DNA of 22,289 nucleotides from JAAEQG01 sp023133475 (GTDB lineage: Bacteria > Planctomycetota > Phycisphaerae > UBA1845). The DNA lies in assembly GCA_030631415.1 (NCBI GenBank), contig DAOVLE010000062.1, positions 1-22,289 of the forward strand. Direction: 5' to 3'. Below the pieces are notes generated by a model. That model saw only the letters and a list, made by a program, of their open reading frames with translations. It did not search any database and was not told the origin of the DNA. Both the position numbers and the translations under genes were made by a program. Of the stretch, positions 14,281 through 22,281 are shown piece after piece (the first letter of the stretch is position 1; each line of letters opens with the position of its first letter).

Positions 14281-15517
14281 TTTGGGTTGCCGGCGGGATG
14301 ACGTTGGAGAGCACCTGCGGCGGGAAGCTTTCATCAAACATGGCACGATAGTGCGAGCCGCACCCGCGACATTGCCAGGACTCCGCCGCCTCGCCGGGGC
14401 GGGGCCGCCGTAGCGGGATCGGCAAGCCGCAATCGACGCAATTCCCGATGCGACCAGTAAGCACGTTAACCAGGTCCCCGATGGTGAAAGGCTTGGGCAG
14501 GTAGAGATCGACGCCCAGGGCTGCAAACTCCTCGCGGTGCGATCCCCCGGTGCACCCCACTATAACCACGTTGGGGCACAGGGCGGTGATCCCCTCGACC
14601 AGGCGGCGGATGTTGGTGCCCGGGATGTCGTAGTCGAGCACCACGAACTCGATCTTGCGGTCCCTTTCGAGGATGCGCAAAGCCACTTCGCCGTTCTCCG
14701 CAGCGTGGCAGATGGCGCCGATCCGCTCCAGACCCGCGACCTCCACGCGGCGAATCCACTCGAAATCGTCGACAACCAGAACATGGCTCTCGTATGGCCA
14801 GCAAACCTGGACCGGTTCAAGAACATTGAGCAACATTCTGATCAGTGGGTGGCGACGGTAGTGCTCGTCCTGCTCGGGGAAAAAGACCACCAGACCACCA
14901 CCATCAGGCCAGGTTCTCGAACGAACGTGCCACAAAGTCGGCAGTGCGGTGGACGGTGTTATCTTGTTCCACTTCTCCACGGAGGCTTTGTGGAAAAGGG
15001 ATACGTCCGCACCGAAAAGATCGGTGAGGTTTGCCGCTTCGACACCGGCGCGGGTGGTGGCGAACATGGACCTGGCTTTCCAGTTGGCGTAGATAATGCC
15101 CCCGCCGGAGTCGAGTTCCATGACCCCGACGGGAAAAGGCGCATGTTTTGTTTCTTTGGCCTGGATGGCACCTTGGACAGCCCGCTCGAGGTGTGCCACG
15201 TCAAAGGGCTTCTCGATGAAGTCCAAAACGTGCATGGCTCCGGCTTCAGCCTTGAGGTCCTGGGTGCTGAACCCGGTTATCAGAATGGTTCGGATGTCCG
15301 GGTCCACCACCCTCAGCACTTCGGAAACGTGCAGCCCGTGGATGTGGTCATCGAGCAACCAGTCGGCAACCAACACATTCGGGCGAAAACGCGCCCCTAG
15401 TTCGATGGCCTGACGACCGCCGGCGGCGGTGGCGATCTCGTGGTGAAGTGGTTCCAAAGCCAAGGCTATCTCTTCACGATAGCGTTGTTCGTCATCAACA
15501 ATGAGTATCTTAGGCAT
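14276..15517 (-). CDS. Response regulator with two receiver domains and a zinc-ribbon-like tail
   Basis: A 413-residue cytoplasmic protein. Receiver 1 spans about 3-122, with Asp8/Asp9, phosphoacceptor Asp52, Thr81 and Lys103. A PAS-like segment (about 128-185; GGGIIYANWKARSMF) follows. Receiver 2 spans about 245-355, with Asp250/Asp251, phosphoacceptor Asp295, Thr323 and Lys342. The C-terminus has Cys360, Cys363, Cys383 and Cys386 (CxxC-X19-CxxC), which probably binds zinc. There is no DNA-binding or enzymatic output domain of a known kind. The ATG overlaps the kinase stop by 8 nt, with GGTGGAG ahead, so the kinase is the likely partner. The stop codon lies inside a repeat hairpin, so the original C-terminus may have been slightly different. 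Confidence 0.88.
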   Translation of the reverse strand: MPKILIVDDEQRYREEIALALEPLHHEIATAAGGRQAIELGARFRPNVLVADWLLDDHIHGLHVSEVLRVVDPDIRTILITGFSTQDLKAEAGAMHVLDFIEKPFDVAHLERAVQGAIQAKETKHAPFPVGVMELDSGGGIIYANWKARSMFATTRAGVEAANLTDLFGADVSLFHKASVEKWNKITPSTALPTLWHVRSRTWPDGGGLVVFFPEQDEHYRRHPLIRMLLNVLEPVQVCWPYESHVLVVDDFEWIRRVEVAGLERIGAICHAAENGEVALRILERDRKIEFVVLDYDIPGTNIRRLVEGITALCPNVVIVGCTGGSHREEFAALGVDLYLPKPFTIGDLVNVLTGRIGNCVDCGLPIPLRRPRPGEAAESWQCRGCGSHYRAMFDESFPPQVLSNVIPPATQT

Positions 15518-18500
15518 GATACTCCACCCCTTTCATATCCCCCACCGCGGGCAACTCGAAGCTGATAGTGGTTCCGTAACCCAATTGTCCTTGAAGGTCA
15601 AGACTCCCCCCGTGTTCGGTGATTATCCCATGCACGATGCTCAGGCCCAGACCTGTCCCACCGCTGGAGCGGCGGGTGGTGTAGAACGGATCAAAGAGAT
15701 GTTCCTTTTGTTCATCGCTGAGACCGCGCCCGTTGTCTTGGACTGTGACTCGAACACCCCGCACGGTTGCCACGGCACCGACCTCCACCCGAATCCCCGC
15801 TTCGCCCGCTTCAATCGCATTTTGGATGAGGTTGACCAACACTTGTGTCAATTGGACCGGGTTCACCACCACCTCGGGGAGATTGTTGGGGTAGTGGGTC
15901 TTCAGCACCGCCTGGTTCTTCTCGGCGTATCCACGGGTGAGATCCGCGGCACGCCCGATGAGCCGGCCCAAATCGTTAGGCCACTTGTCCGTCTTCTCGC
16001 TTCTGGCGAACTGAAGCACGCTCCTGACGATGTGACCGCAACGGCGAGCGTCTTCGATGATGTTATCCAGAGCACGGTGGATAGCCGCCTCATGCTCGGG
16101 TTTGTTCAGTCGCCTGACAGCGTTTTGAGCGGAGAGCAGAATCACCCCAACGGGATTGTTGATTTCATGGGCAATACCCGCTGCCAGCGTTCCGATCGAA
16201 GCCAGACGCTCCGAACGGCGCAGTTGCACGCGCGATTCCTCCAACTCATTGGTGCGTTGCTCGACCAGTTCTTCCAGGTTCTCGCGATGCCGGGCCAACT
16301 CCTCCTCGACCTGCTTGCGTTGGATGGCAGCCCCGAGGGCGTTGGCAGCCGCCTGGAGCGAGTCAATCTCCACCTCCGACCACTTGCGCTCGACGCGGCA
16401 CTCGGTGAACCCACCCCACCCCCACAGCTTCTCGGACACGAAAATGGGCACGAGCATCAGCGACTTGATACCTTGCCCCTCGAACAACCTGCGCTGTTTC
16501 TCGGAAAAATCACGCAGGTGACCAGCCACAATCCGCCCCTGGGCCAAAACATCAAGCCACAGACCAAAACCTTCCTTTCTCAGATGAATGTTTTGCATCC
16601 GCGGGTCGTCAATCTGCGGTGTGGTATCGGGAGCCGCCCACTCATATCGCAGACTGGCCAGAGCTTCACCCTCCGGGCTGATATGGTACTCGAACACAGA
16701 CGCCCGGCTGACTCCGGAGGCGTGCCCCATCTGCTCGAGAACCTCGCTTATGCTCTGCTTCCAATCGGTTTGCTTCAAGAAGCGTTCGGCGGCAAACCCC
16801 ACCGCCTTGAGCACCGCATCACGCTGGGACAGCGCTTTCTCCACCTTCTTGCGCCAGGTAACATCCAGGAAAGAGGCGGCGAGACAGACCGGGCGGCTTT
16901 GGTCGTCCTTGACCATGCTCGCCGATACGTAAACATCGAAGACAGTGCCGTCCTTCCTCTTGCCGCTCAACTCGCCTTGCCAGTGACCCTGCTCGAGCAA
17001 GGTGGGGACGAATCGCTCCGTATTCGGGGGAGTTTGCCACAATTCGATCACCGGCCTGCCGACAACCTCCTGCGGTTTGTCGTAGCCCCAGGCTTCGAGA
17101 AAAGAGCTGTTCGCATAGGTCAAGCGCCCTTGCAGATCCGCCACGGCAAAGCTGATCGCGGATGACTCGATGGCATGGTTTCTAATGCTCAGTTGTTCCT
17201 CGGCCCGCTTACGCCCGGTGATGTCGCGTGCGAAGAACACATATCCGCAGCACTTGCCCTCCTCGTCGCGCATGGGCATCACCACCGGATGAACCGTCCT
17301 TTCCCGCCCATCACTCCCTTGCACTCGAAGATCAGCTTCCCATTTCCCGTCACGCATGACCACCTGGATAGCCCGCTCGACCTTCTCGCTGCCGACCCCC
17401 CTGCCGGCGTGGATTTCCTGGACGGTTTGCCCGATGATCTGATCGGCACTGTAGCCGAACATCTGCTCGGCGGCGGGGTTGAAGTGGATAACTCGCAGAT
17501 CAAGGTCGGTGGCGGCAATGGCGTACTCGCTTGCCGAGGAGAGAATGTTGTTCAAGGTGACGGTGGTCTGCCGCAGGGTCTCCTCCGCACGCTTGTGCTC
17601 GGAGACGTCGAGCACATAACCTTCGTAATGGGTAATGACGCCTTCTTCGTTGCGTGCCACTAAAGTGAAGTCGAACAGCCAACGCACCTGGCCATCGGGG
17701 CGTATGATTCGATAGTCCTGCTCGAAGGAGGCCACCCCCCTCTCACTGTGTTTCGCCACCTCGTCGGCGACCCTCTGGCGGTCATCAGGATGGACCACAT
17801 CGGCGTAACGCATGCGCCCCTCGGTAAAGTCATCGGCCTGGTATCCAAACAAGGTCTCCACGTTGGGCGAGACGTATTCAACCGGCCAACCCTCGGCGGC
17901 GATCCAGCGGAACACGACCACCGGCCCGCCCATAAAAAGGCGGCGTTCCTGCTCGAGACGTTCCTGGGCCAACATCCGCTCGGTGATGTCCTGAGAAATT
18001 CCGACGAATTGGCTGATCTGCCCATCCTTGTCGTGAATGGGGTAAACCCGATCCTGAATCCATCGTAGCGAGCCATCCGGGCGCGTCAGCCGGTACTGCT
18101 TGCGGTAGCCCTGTGGGTATGCTCCGCGTGCTCGTTTCTCCAAGACCTCCGCGATGCGTGCACGGTCCTGCGGCACGATGGCATCCATCCAGGAGCGGGG
18201 ATGTTCGTACACGCTTGCACAACTACGCCCCCAGATTCTTTCATAGGCGGGGCTCACATAATGGATAACGCTGCACTGGGGATTCTCCAACCAGAAAACC
18301 TCTCCCATGTTTTCAGCCATCTGGCGGAAACGCTCCTCGCTGGCTGACAGAGCTTCAAACGCCGTCGCGTTATCCAACGCCGACGCCAAACGCGGAGCCA
18401 TCAAAGCCAGCAACAGACGTTTCTCCTTGGATATCCCGTCCACCTCCGTCGTGGCGATGTTCAACGTCCCAACGCACTTGTTCTCGGCGATGAGCGGAGC

Positions 18501-19910
18501 CAGGCACTCACACCGAATCCCTGCCTCCAGTAGCCTGGCATCCGCCTCGTAGAGGGTCTTCCCTGCCCGAAGGTCGGGGCGATAGATGACTTTCTCCTCC
18601 TCGACCACCTTCGAGAGAATCGTGCTCTCAAACGGGAAAAAACTCCCCTTCTCCAGCCCTGCAACAGGCATGCGAACATCAAACAACCGGAACCCACACC
18701 GCTCGGCGTCCCACAAAGCCATGGCGACGTGCGGCATGGCCATCCGCTCTTCAATGAAATCGAGTGCATGATTCACGGCACCGGCTACGCCCAGCCGCGA
18801 GATGATCTCGTCGAAGTCCGCCAACATTTGGAGGATGTGCCGTTGGCTCTTGAGGCGCCTTTCCGCTTCCTTGTGTTTGGTGATGTTGCGTACGATACAG
18901 TGGGTCTGCTTGAATTCCCCATGCCGGTCGTATCCGATCTTCCCGTCGATCACCAGTTCTATGCGCGAACCATCGCGGTGCAGCACCGCCAGTCTCATAC
19001 CGTGCATCTCACCGGCAGACTTGAAACGCTCGAAGCCCTTCTTGCACAGCTCTCGATATTCCGGGACCACGAAATCGCCAAACCATCGCCCGATAACTTC
19101 CTCGCGGGAATAACCCAGGGCATCGAACCACGCCTGGTTGACTTCCAGAAAACGCCCCTTTTCATCCAAGGATTGATACCCAAGAGGAATTCTTTCGCTA
19201 AGAAGCCCGAAATGTTCCTCGTTGTTGCGCAGGGCACTCTCCTCCCGCTGGAGGGCACCGATATCGGCGAGCAGACGCTCCACCTCTTGTTCAGTGCGGG
19301 CTGAGCCCAGGGAACTCTCCGGAGGGATATAGGAGGGATTATGGCTGAGCACGCCGCCGCTGATTACCAACGGGTGGGCGTGAATTGCATCAAGAATGAT
19401 CCCGGGCGACAGGGCGGCGCGGTTGTACAGGCACAGCGTCAGAACGTCGTTTTCGAGGAGAAAGCTGTCCAGCCTTCTCTCCCAGCCCATGATCTGATCA
19501 TTGCCCGGGTTGCCATCGAGTAGTCGGCTCATCTCGACTGCCACGCGAAGAATTGCGAACCCTTCCACCTTGGCGGTGTCAACGGCATCGGATAAGAAGT
19601 GGATCAACCGCTCGGGGGCAAAGCAGCCCCGCTCGAGATAGGCTTCTCGTGTCGTTGACAGCATCAAAGCGCCGGAGTTGACAGCAGCATTGACGTCGAT
19701 TCCTCCAGCCGGCAATGCCTCCAAAATTGCGTTTTTGGTGCTGTGAGTGGTGATGCAGAGGCATTTTTCCCCACGTTCGAGCCCCAGACGCACAAAAGGG
19801 ACGGCTACGGCGAGTTGCTCCTCCCGTGTCCGGCAGATCAGGCATGAATGATCGCGCGGGGTCAGTTGCGCAAGGTTCTCAATCAACGCGGTGTCTGCGG
19901 AAATGCCCAT
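15510..19910 (-). CDS. Sensor histidine kinase: MEDS, five PAS, two GAF, HisKA, HATPase
   Basis: A 1466-residue, apparently soluble kinase with no clear membrane segment. Approximate order: MEDS domain (about 15-175; known from the DcmR sensor family), PAS1 (245-355), GAF1 (375-515), PAS2-PAS5 (530-1020), GAF2 (1035-1190), a coiled stretch, HisKA with His1248 in GIAHEINNPVG, and HATPase with NLIQNAIEAG, DNGRGL and GGTGLGLSIV. Several PAS domains end in the PAC-style DIT.. pattern. It should autophosphorylate His1248 and pass phosphate to the overlapping response regulator. Ligands are unknown. The frame is open 36 codons upstream, but ATG at 19910 starts directly before the MEDS homology; no strong Shine-Dalgarno is seen. 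Confidence 0.92.
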   Translation of the reverse strand: MGISADTALIENLAQLTPRDHSCLICRTREEQLAVAVPFVRLGLERGEKCLCITTHSTKNAILEALPAGGIDVNAAVNSGALMLSTTREAYLERGCFAPERLIHFLSDAVDTAKVEGFAILRVAVEMSRLLDGNPGNDQIMGWERRLDSFLLENDVLTLCLYNRAALSPGIILDAIHAHPLVISGGVLSHNPSYIPPESSLGSARTEQEVERLLADIGALQREESALRNNEEHFGLLSERIPLGYQSLDEKGRFLEVNQAWFDALGYSREEVIGRWFGDFVVPEYRELCKKGFERFKSAGEMHGMRLAVLHRDGSRIELVIDGKIGYDRHGEFKQTHCIVRNITKHKEAERRLKSQRHILQMLADFDEIISRLGVAGAVNHALDFIEERMAMPHVAMALWDAERCGFRLFDVRMPVAGLEKGSFFPFESTILSKVVEEEKVIYRPDLRAGKTLYEADARLLEAGIRCECLAPLIAENKCVGTLNIATTEVDGISKEKRLLLALMAPRLASALDNATAFEALSASEERFRQMAENMGEVFWLENPQCSVIHYVSPAYERIWGRSCASVYEHPRSWMDAIVPQDRARIAEVLEKRARGAYPQGYRKQYRLTRPDGSLRWIQDRVYPIHDKDGQISQFVGISQDITERMLAQERLEQERRLFMGGPVVVFRWIAAEGWPVEYVSPNVETLFGYQADDFTEGRMRYADVVHPDDRQRVADEVAKHSERGVASFEQDYRIIRPDGQVRWLFDFTLVARNEEGVITHYEGYVLDVSEHKRAEETLRQTTVTLNNILSSASEYAIAATDLDLRVIHFNPAAEQMFGYSADQIIGQTVQEIHAGRGVGSEKVERAIQVVMRDGKWEADLRVQGSDGRERTVHPVVMPMRDEEGKCCGYVFFARDITGRKRAEEQLSIRNHAIESSAISFAVADLQGRLTYANSSFLEAWGYDKPQEVVGRPVIELWQTPPNTERFVPTLLEQGHWQGELSGKRKDGTVFDVYVSASMVKDDQSRPVCLAASFLDVTWRKKVEKALSQRDAVLKAVGFAAERFLKQTDWKQSISEVLEQMGHASGVSRASVFEYHISPEGEALASLRYEWAAPDTTPQIDDPRMQNIHLRKEGFGLWLDVLAQGRIVAGHLRDFSEKQRRLFEGQGIKSLMLVPIFVSEKLWGWGGFTECRVERKWSEVEIDSLQAAANALGAAIQRKQVEEELARHRENLEELVEQRTNELEESRVQLRRSERLASIGTLAAGIAHEINNPVGVILLSAQNAVRRLNKPEHEAAIHRALDNIIEDARRCGHIVRSVLQFARSEKTDKWPNDLGRLIGRAADLTRGYAEKNQAVLKTHYPNNLPEVVVNPVQLTQVLVNLIQNAIEAGEAGIRVEVGAVATVRGVRVTVQDNGRGLSDEQKEHLFDPFYTTRRSSGGTGLGLSIVHGIITEHGGSLDLQGQLGYGTTISFELPAVGDMKGVEYHA

Positions 19911-20062
19911 GACCGTGCTATGTTTGAATCCAAGCCTGCGTACTTTTGATAGCGCCCGGCTCGCTGTTAGGGGCCGCCTCGGGTATCCCCGATCTCGACG
20001 CGACAAAGCCCGCCCCACACAATCCCCTAACTAGTTTACCACGCAATTCGCTGTATCGCCAA

Positions 20063-20080
20063 TAGGGCGGGTTTCACCCG
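20063..20080 (+). repeat. GTAGGGCGGGT-type hairpin, copy 6, truncated
   Basis: TAGGGCGGGTTTCACCCG lacks the final CC of the family and runs straight into CGACG, the left boundary of the duplicated unit. Confidence 0.55.
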
Positions 20081-20184
20081 ACGACGGCTCGTGGACCGCC
20101 ATCGAAAGCGCAAACTCTCATCGAACACTATAGGGTATTGACCCTGGTTTTTGAATTTCCACGAGGTTTTAGGCTCTGTGGTAC

Positions 20185-20212
20185 TTGACAAACCGGCCGA
20201 TGCCGATAGGTT
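20185..20212 (+). promoter_or_regulatory. Sigma-70-like promoter of Cys-rich gene A
   Basis: A perfect -35 TTGACA (20185-20190), a 16-bp spacer and a weak -10 TAGGTT (20207-20212). Both hexamers are unchanged in unit B, although bases between them differ. This would give a 5' leader of about 75 nt before the ATG. Confidence 0.5.
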
Positions 20213-20293
20213 GAATAACGCTGCCCTCTCGTGGACCTCGGGCAAGGCACTCGAGGGGGGGGGGTAAGTTCCTGTCTGAAGGAGTGTTCTGTC

Positions 20294-21031
20294 ATGTTAT
20301 GTATTTTGGTGGGTGTTTTGGTGTTGGGGTGCGGATTTGCTGATTCCAGCTTCGCAGGTGCGGAGGTCACAGTTGAGGCCCAGCCGGTGGATGTCGCGAT
20401 CCCAAGCACGCCCATCGCGTCTGAGACCTCTGCAGTTTCACAGGATGCTTCGGTTTCCGAGTTGCTGCCCAAGGCGCTCGCGGATTTTGTGTGTGCTCAC
20501 GGGCTGGATCGTCCCATCGGCGACTTCAGTAAGGAGGCTGCGGAACAACTCCCGAACCAGATGGTCTCCTACGACGTGGCACTGGAGCTTCTTCGCCCCG
20601 AGGTGATCCACTGGGTTGGTGAGCGTGTGGTTTTCGAGCGGGCTAATCCGGATACCCGTCTGGTGGCTGCCACCTATGTCACGGTGGACGTGGACGGGCA
20701 GTCGCTCGAAATCCCGATGGGCAAAGAAGTGCCCTTTGGGGTGGAGGTGATCGAGGGGATGGTGCTCAACGTCGGTCCGGGGAGCGTGGAGGGGATGACT
20801 GCAAATGGCGAGGCCATCACGCCATTGTTGCCCGGAGACATCTTGGCCGACCCAAACTGTTTAACGAGTTGCAGCATCACATGCCCTACTGGGGAACGCG
20901 CCTGCTGCTACGCAGACAAGAAGGGCTGTGCGAAATGCGAATGCCGCGTCAGCGCGTGTCCCGATGGAACCACCGGGGGCACATCGTGTACTGCTTCAAC
21001 GGAGGCCCACGCGCTGCCCGGAACTGAATAA
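20294..21031 (+). CDS. Exported Cys-rich protein A
   Basis: A 245-residue protein with no recognised family. ATG at 20294 has GAAGGAG nine bases ahead. The N-terminus is a hydrophobic signal-like segment (1-22). It contains VLVLGC, a possible but non-ideal lipobox with Cys13, and SFAGA as an alternative signal peptidase I site. It lacks the usual basic residues at the start. Residues 50-180 form a conserved middle part with no clear fold. The tail (189-232) has ten Cys: 189, 193, 197, 204, 205, 212, 215, 217, 222, 232, in a pattern including CSITC, ACCY and TTGGTSC. Disulfides or metal binding are possible. Compared with copy B, the first 31 residues are identical and the middle is about 85% identical. 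The tail is only about half identical with all ten Cys kept. Confidence 0.82.
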   Translation: MLCILVGVLVLGCGFADSSFAGAEVTVEAQPVDVAIPSTPIASETSAVSQDASVSELLPKALADFVCAHGLDRPIGDFSKEAAEQLPNQMVSYDVALELLRPEVIHWVGERVVFERANPDTRLVAATYVTVDVDGQSLEIPMGKEVPFGVEVIEGMVLNVGPGSVEGMTANGEAITPLLPGDILADPNCLTSCSITCPTGERACCYADKKGCAKCECRVSACPDGTTGGTSCTASTEAHALPGTE

Positions 21032-21095
21032 TGCCCTCCACCTCCCCGAGGTCACCGACACTGCGGTGGTGGTGGGATCGGCTGGCGTTCATGGC

Positions 21096-21114
21096 CCGTC
21101 GCATCCTGCGACGG
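21096..21114 (+). other. Terminator stem of unit A without its T-tract
   Basis: CCGTCGCA-TCC-TGCGACGG forms an 8-bp stem equivalent to the terminator after copy B, but is followed by CTCGTGG instead of TTTT. The duplication junction has replaced the T-tract, so transcripts of gene A may read into unit B. Confidence 0.65.
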
Positions 21115-21211
21115 CTCGTGGCCCGCCATCGAAAGCACAAACTCTCATCGAACACTATAGGGTATTGACCCCGGTTTTTGAATTTCCACGAGGTCTTAGG
21201 CCCTGTGGTAC

Positions 21212-21239
21212 TTGACAAACCGGCCGGTGCCGATAGGTT
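21212..21239 (+). promoter_or_regulatory. Sigma-70-like promoter of Cys-rich gene B
   Basis: TTGACA (21212-21217), 16-bp spacer, TAGGTT (21234-21239): identical hexamers and spacing to unit A. Confidence 0.48.
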
Positions 21240-21317
21240 GAGTAATGCTGCTCTCTCGTGGACCTCAGGCAAGGCACTTGAGGGGGGGGAAGCTCATATC
21301 TAAAGGAGTGTTCTGTC

Positions 21318-22067
21318 GTGTTGTGTATTTTGGTGGGTGTTTTGGTGTTGGGGTGCGGATTTGCTGATTCCAGCTTCGCAGGTGCGGAGGTCACAGTTGA
21401 GGCCCAGCCGGCGGATGTCGCGATCCAAAGCATGCCCGTCGCGTCTGAGACCTCTCCAGTTTTACAGGCTGTTTTGGTTTCCGAGTTGCTGCCGGAGGCG
21501 CTCGCGGATTTCGTGTGCGCTCGCGGGCTGGATCGTCCCATCGGTGACCTCAGTGCGGAGGCTGCGGAACAACTCCCGAACCAGATGGTCTCCTATGACG
21601 TGGCCCTGGAGCTTCTTCGTCCCGAGGTGATCCACTGGGTCGGTGAGTGTGTGGTTTTCGAGCGGGCTAATCCGTATACTCGCCTGGTGGCCGTCACCTA
21701 TGTCGTGGTGGACGTGGACGGGCAGTCGCTTGAAATCCCGATGGGCGAAGAAGTGCCCTTTGGGGTGGAGGTGATCAATGGGATGGTGCTCAACGTCGGC
21801 CTGGGGAGCGTGGAGGGAATGACTACAGGTGGCGAGGCCATCACGCCGTTGTTGCCCGGACACCTCTTGGCCACCCGAAAGTGTGCAGAGACTTGCAGCA
21901 TCACCTGCGGCACCGGAAAAGCGGCCTGCTGCTACGTGGATGGCAAGGCTTGTGCCCGCTGCACTTGTGTAGCGGACCCACCGGGGACGTGTCCCAACGA
22001 TACCACCGGGGGCACGTCGTGTTCTGTCTCAACGGATGCTGCCCACACACACGCTGCCCTGAACTGA
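21318..22067 (+). CDS. Exported Cys-rich protein B
   Basis: A 249-residue paralogue of protein A, with a GTG start in place of ATG and AAAGGAG nine bases ahead. An in-frame TGA at 21279-21281 rules out a longer N-terminus here, which supports the homologous start in copy A. Signal-like segment and first 31 residues are identical to A. The tail has the same ten-Cys spacing up to the CxC, then a three-residue insertion (VADPPGT for RVSA) before CPNDTTGGTSC. It gains one extra Cys in the middle part (VGECVVF; A has Arg). Function is unknown. It has an intact intrinsic terminator 65 nt after its stop. Confidence 0.82.
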   Translation: MLCILVGVLVLGCGFADSSFAGAEVTVEAQPADVAIQSMPVASETSPVLQAVLVSELLPEALADFVCARGLDRPIGDLSAEAAEQLPNQMVSYDVALELLRPEVIHWVGECVVFERANPYTRLVAVTYVVVDVDGQSLEIPMGEEVPFGVEVINGMVLNVGLGSVEGMTTGGEAITPLLPGHLLATRKCAETCSITCGTGKAACCYVDGKACARCTCVADPPGTCPNDTTGGTSCSVSTDAAHTHAALN

Positions 22068-22131
22068 ATAATGCCCTCCCTCCCCGAGGTCACCGACACT
22101 GCGGTGGTGGTGGGATCGGCTGGCATTCATG

Positions 22132-22158
22132 GGGCGTCGCATCCTGCGACGCCCTTTT
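22132..22158 (+). terminator. Intrinsic terminator of Cys-rich gene B
   Basis: Perfect 10-bp GC-rich stem GGGCGTCGCA / TGCGACGCCC with a TCC loop, followed by TTTTCT. It lies 65 nt after the gene B stop codon and is the clearest terminator in the window. Confidence 0.85.
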
Positions 22159-22172
22159 CTATTGGAGCAGGC

Positions 22173-22214
22173 GTAGGGTGGGTGGAACCTGCCGCAGGCA
22201 GGTGGAACCCACCA
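22173..22214 (+). repeat. GTAGGGTGGGT hairpin, copy 7, interrupted by a nested palindrome
   Basis: GTAGGGTGGGTGGAACC is followed by the small palindrome TGCCGCAGGCA and then GGTGGAACCCACC, so one family hairpin is split by another short palindrome. It lies behind the gene B terminator in sense orientation. Confidence 0.6.
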
Positions 22215-22223
22215 GCCGGCAAC

Positions 22224-22281
22224 GAGTCCAAGGTCCTGCTGGTTTCTGACTTTGGACTTTGGACCAGGGACTTTGGACTTA
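22224..22281. repeat. AAAGTCC-family inverted repeat block at the window edge
   Basis: GAGTCCAAGGTCC followed by three GGACTTT-type units. Unit sequence matches the blocks at 2757-2783 and 14187-14250, and again it sits next to a GTAGGG hairpin. The block may continue beyond the window. Confidence 0.65.

Larger units (their letters stand above)
19911..20293. other. 383-nt divergent intergenic region
   Basis: Lies between the kinase (minus) and the first exported Cys-rich gene (plus). 19911-20060 shows no recognisable feature. 20063-20080 is a 3'-truncated GTAGGGCGGGT-type hairpin. From 20082 the sequence is the start of the duplicated unit, with a promoter-like TTGACA at 20185-20190 and a long G run at 20254-20265. 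Confidence 0.6.
20082..21113 (+). repeat. Tandem duplication, unit A
   Basis: About 1.03 kb from CGACGGCTCGTGG to the CGTCGCATCCTGCGACG palindrome. It includes a 5' region, one gene and its downstream hairpin. Unit B (from 21109) repeats it at high identity, including non-coding parts. CGACG occurs at the left edge, at the A/B junction and at the right edge. Confidence 0.9.
21109..22151 (+). repeat. Tandem duplication, unit B
   Basis: Second copy of the unit, about 1.04 kb, offset by 1027 nt from unit A at its left edge. It carries the same promoter-like hexamers, gene and downstream sequence, up to the palindrome that forms the terminator. Confidence 0.9.

Noticed and set aside
15501..17165. 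Long plus-strand frame of 554 codons
   Set aside because: It is antisense to the kinase HisKA/HATPase and GAF2 region, with composition of a shadow frame and no family features.
20126..20135. CACTATAGGG as a T7-type phage promoter
   Set aside because: Only ten bases match the end of the T7 consensus, the upstream recognition part is absent, and no phage polymerase is present. The bases belong to a small AGGGT/ACCCT palindrome.
20294..22067. Cys/Thr/Ser-rich tails as lanthipeptide-type RiPP cores
   Set aside because: The proteins are about 245 residues with a signal-like N-terminus, and no modifying enzyme or transporter is nearby. Disulfide or metal-binding domains are more plausible.
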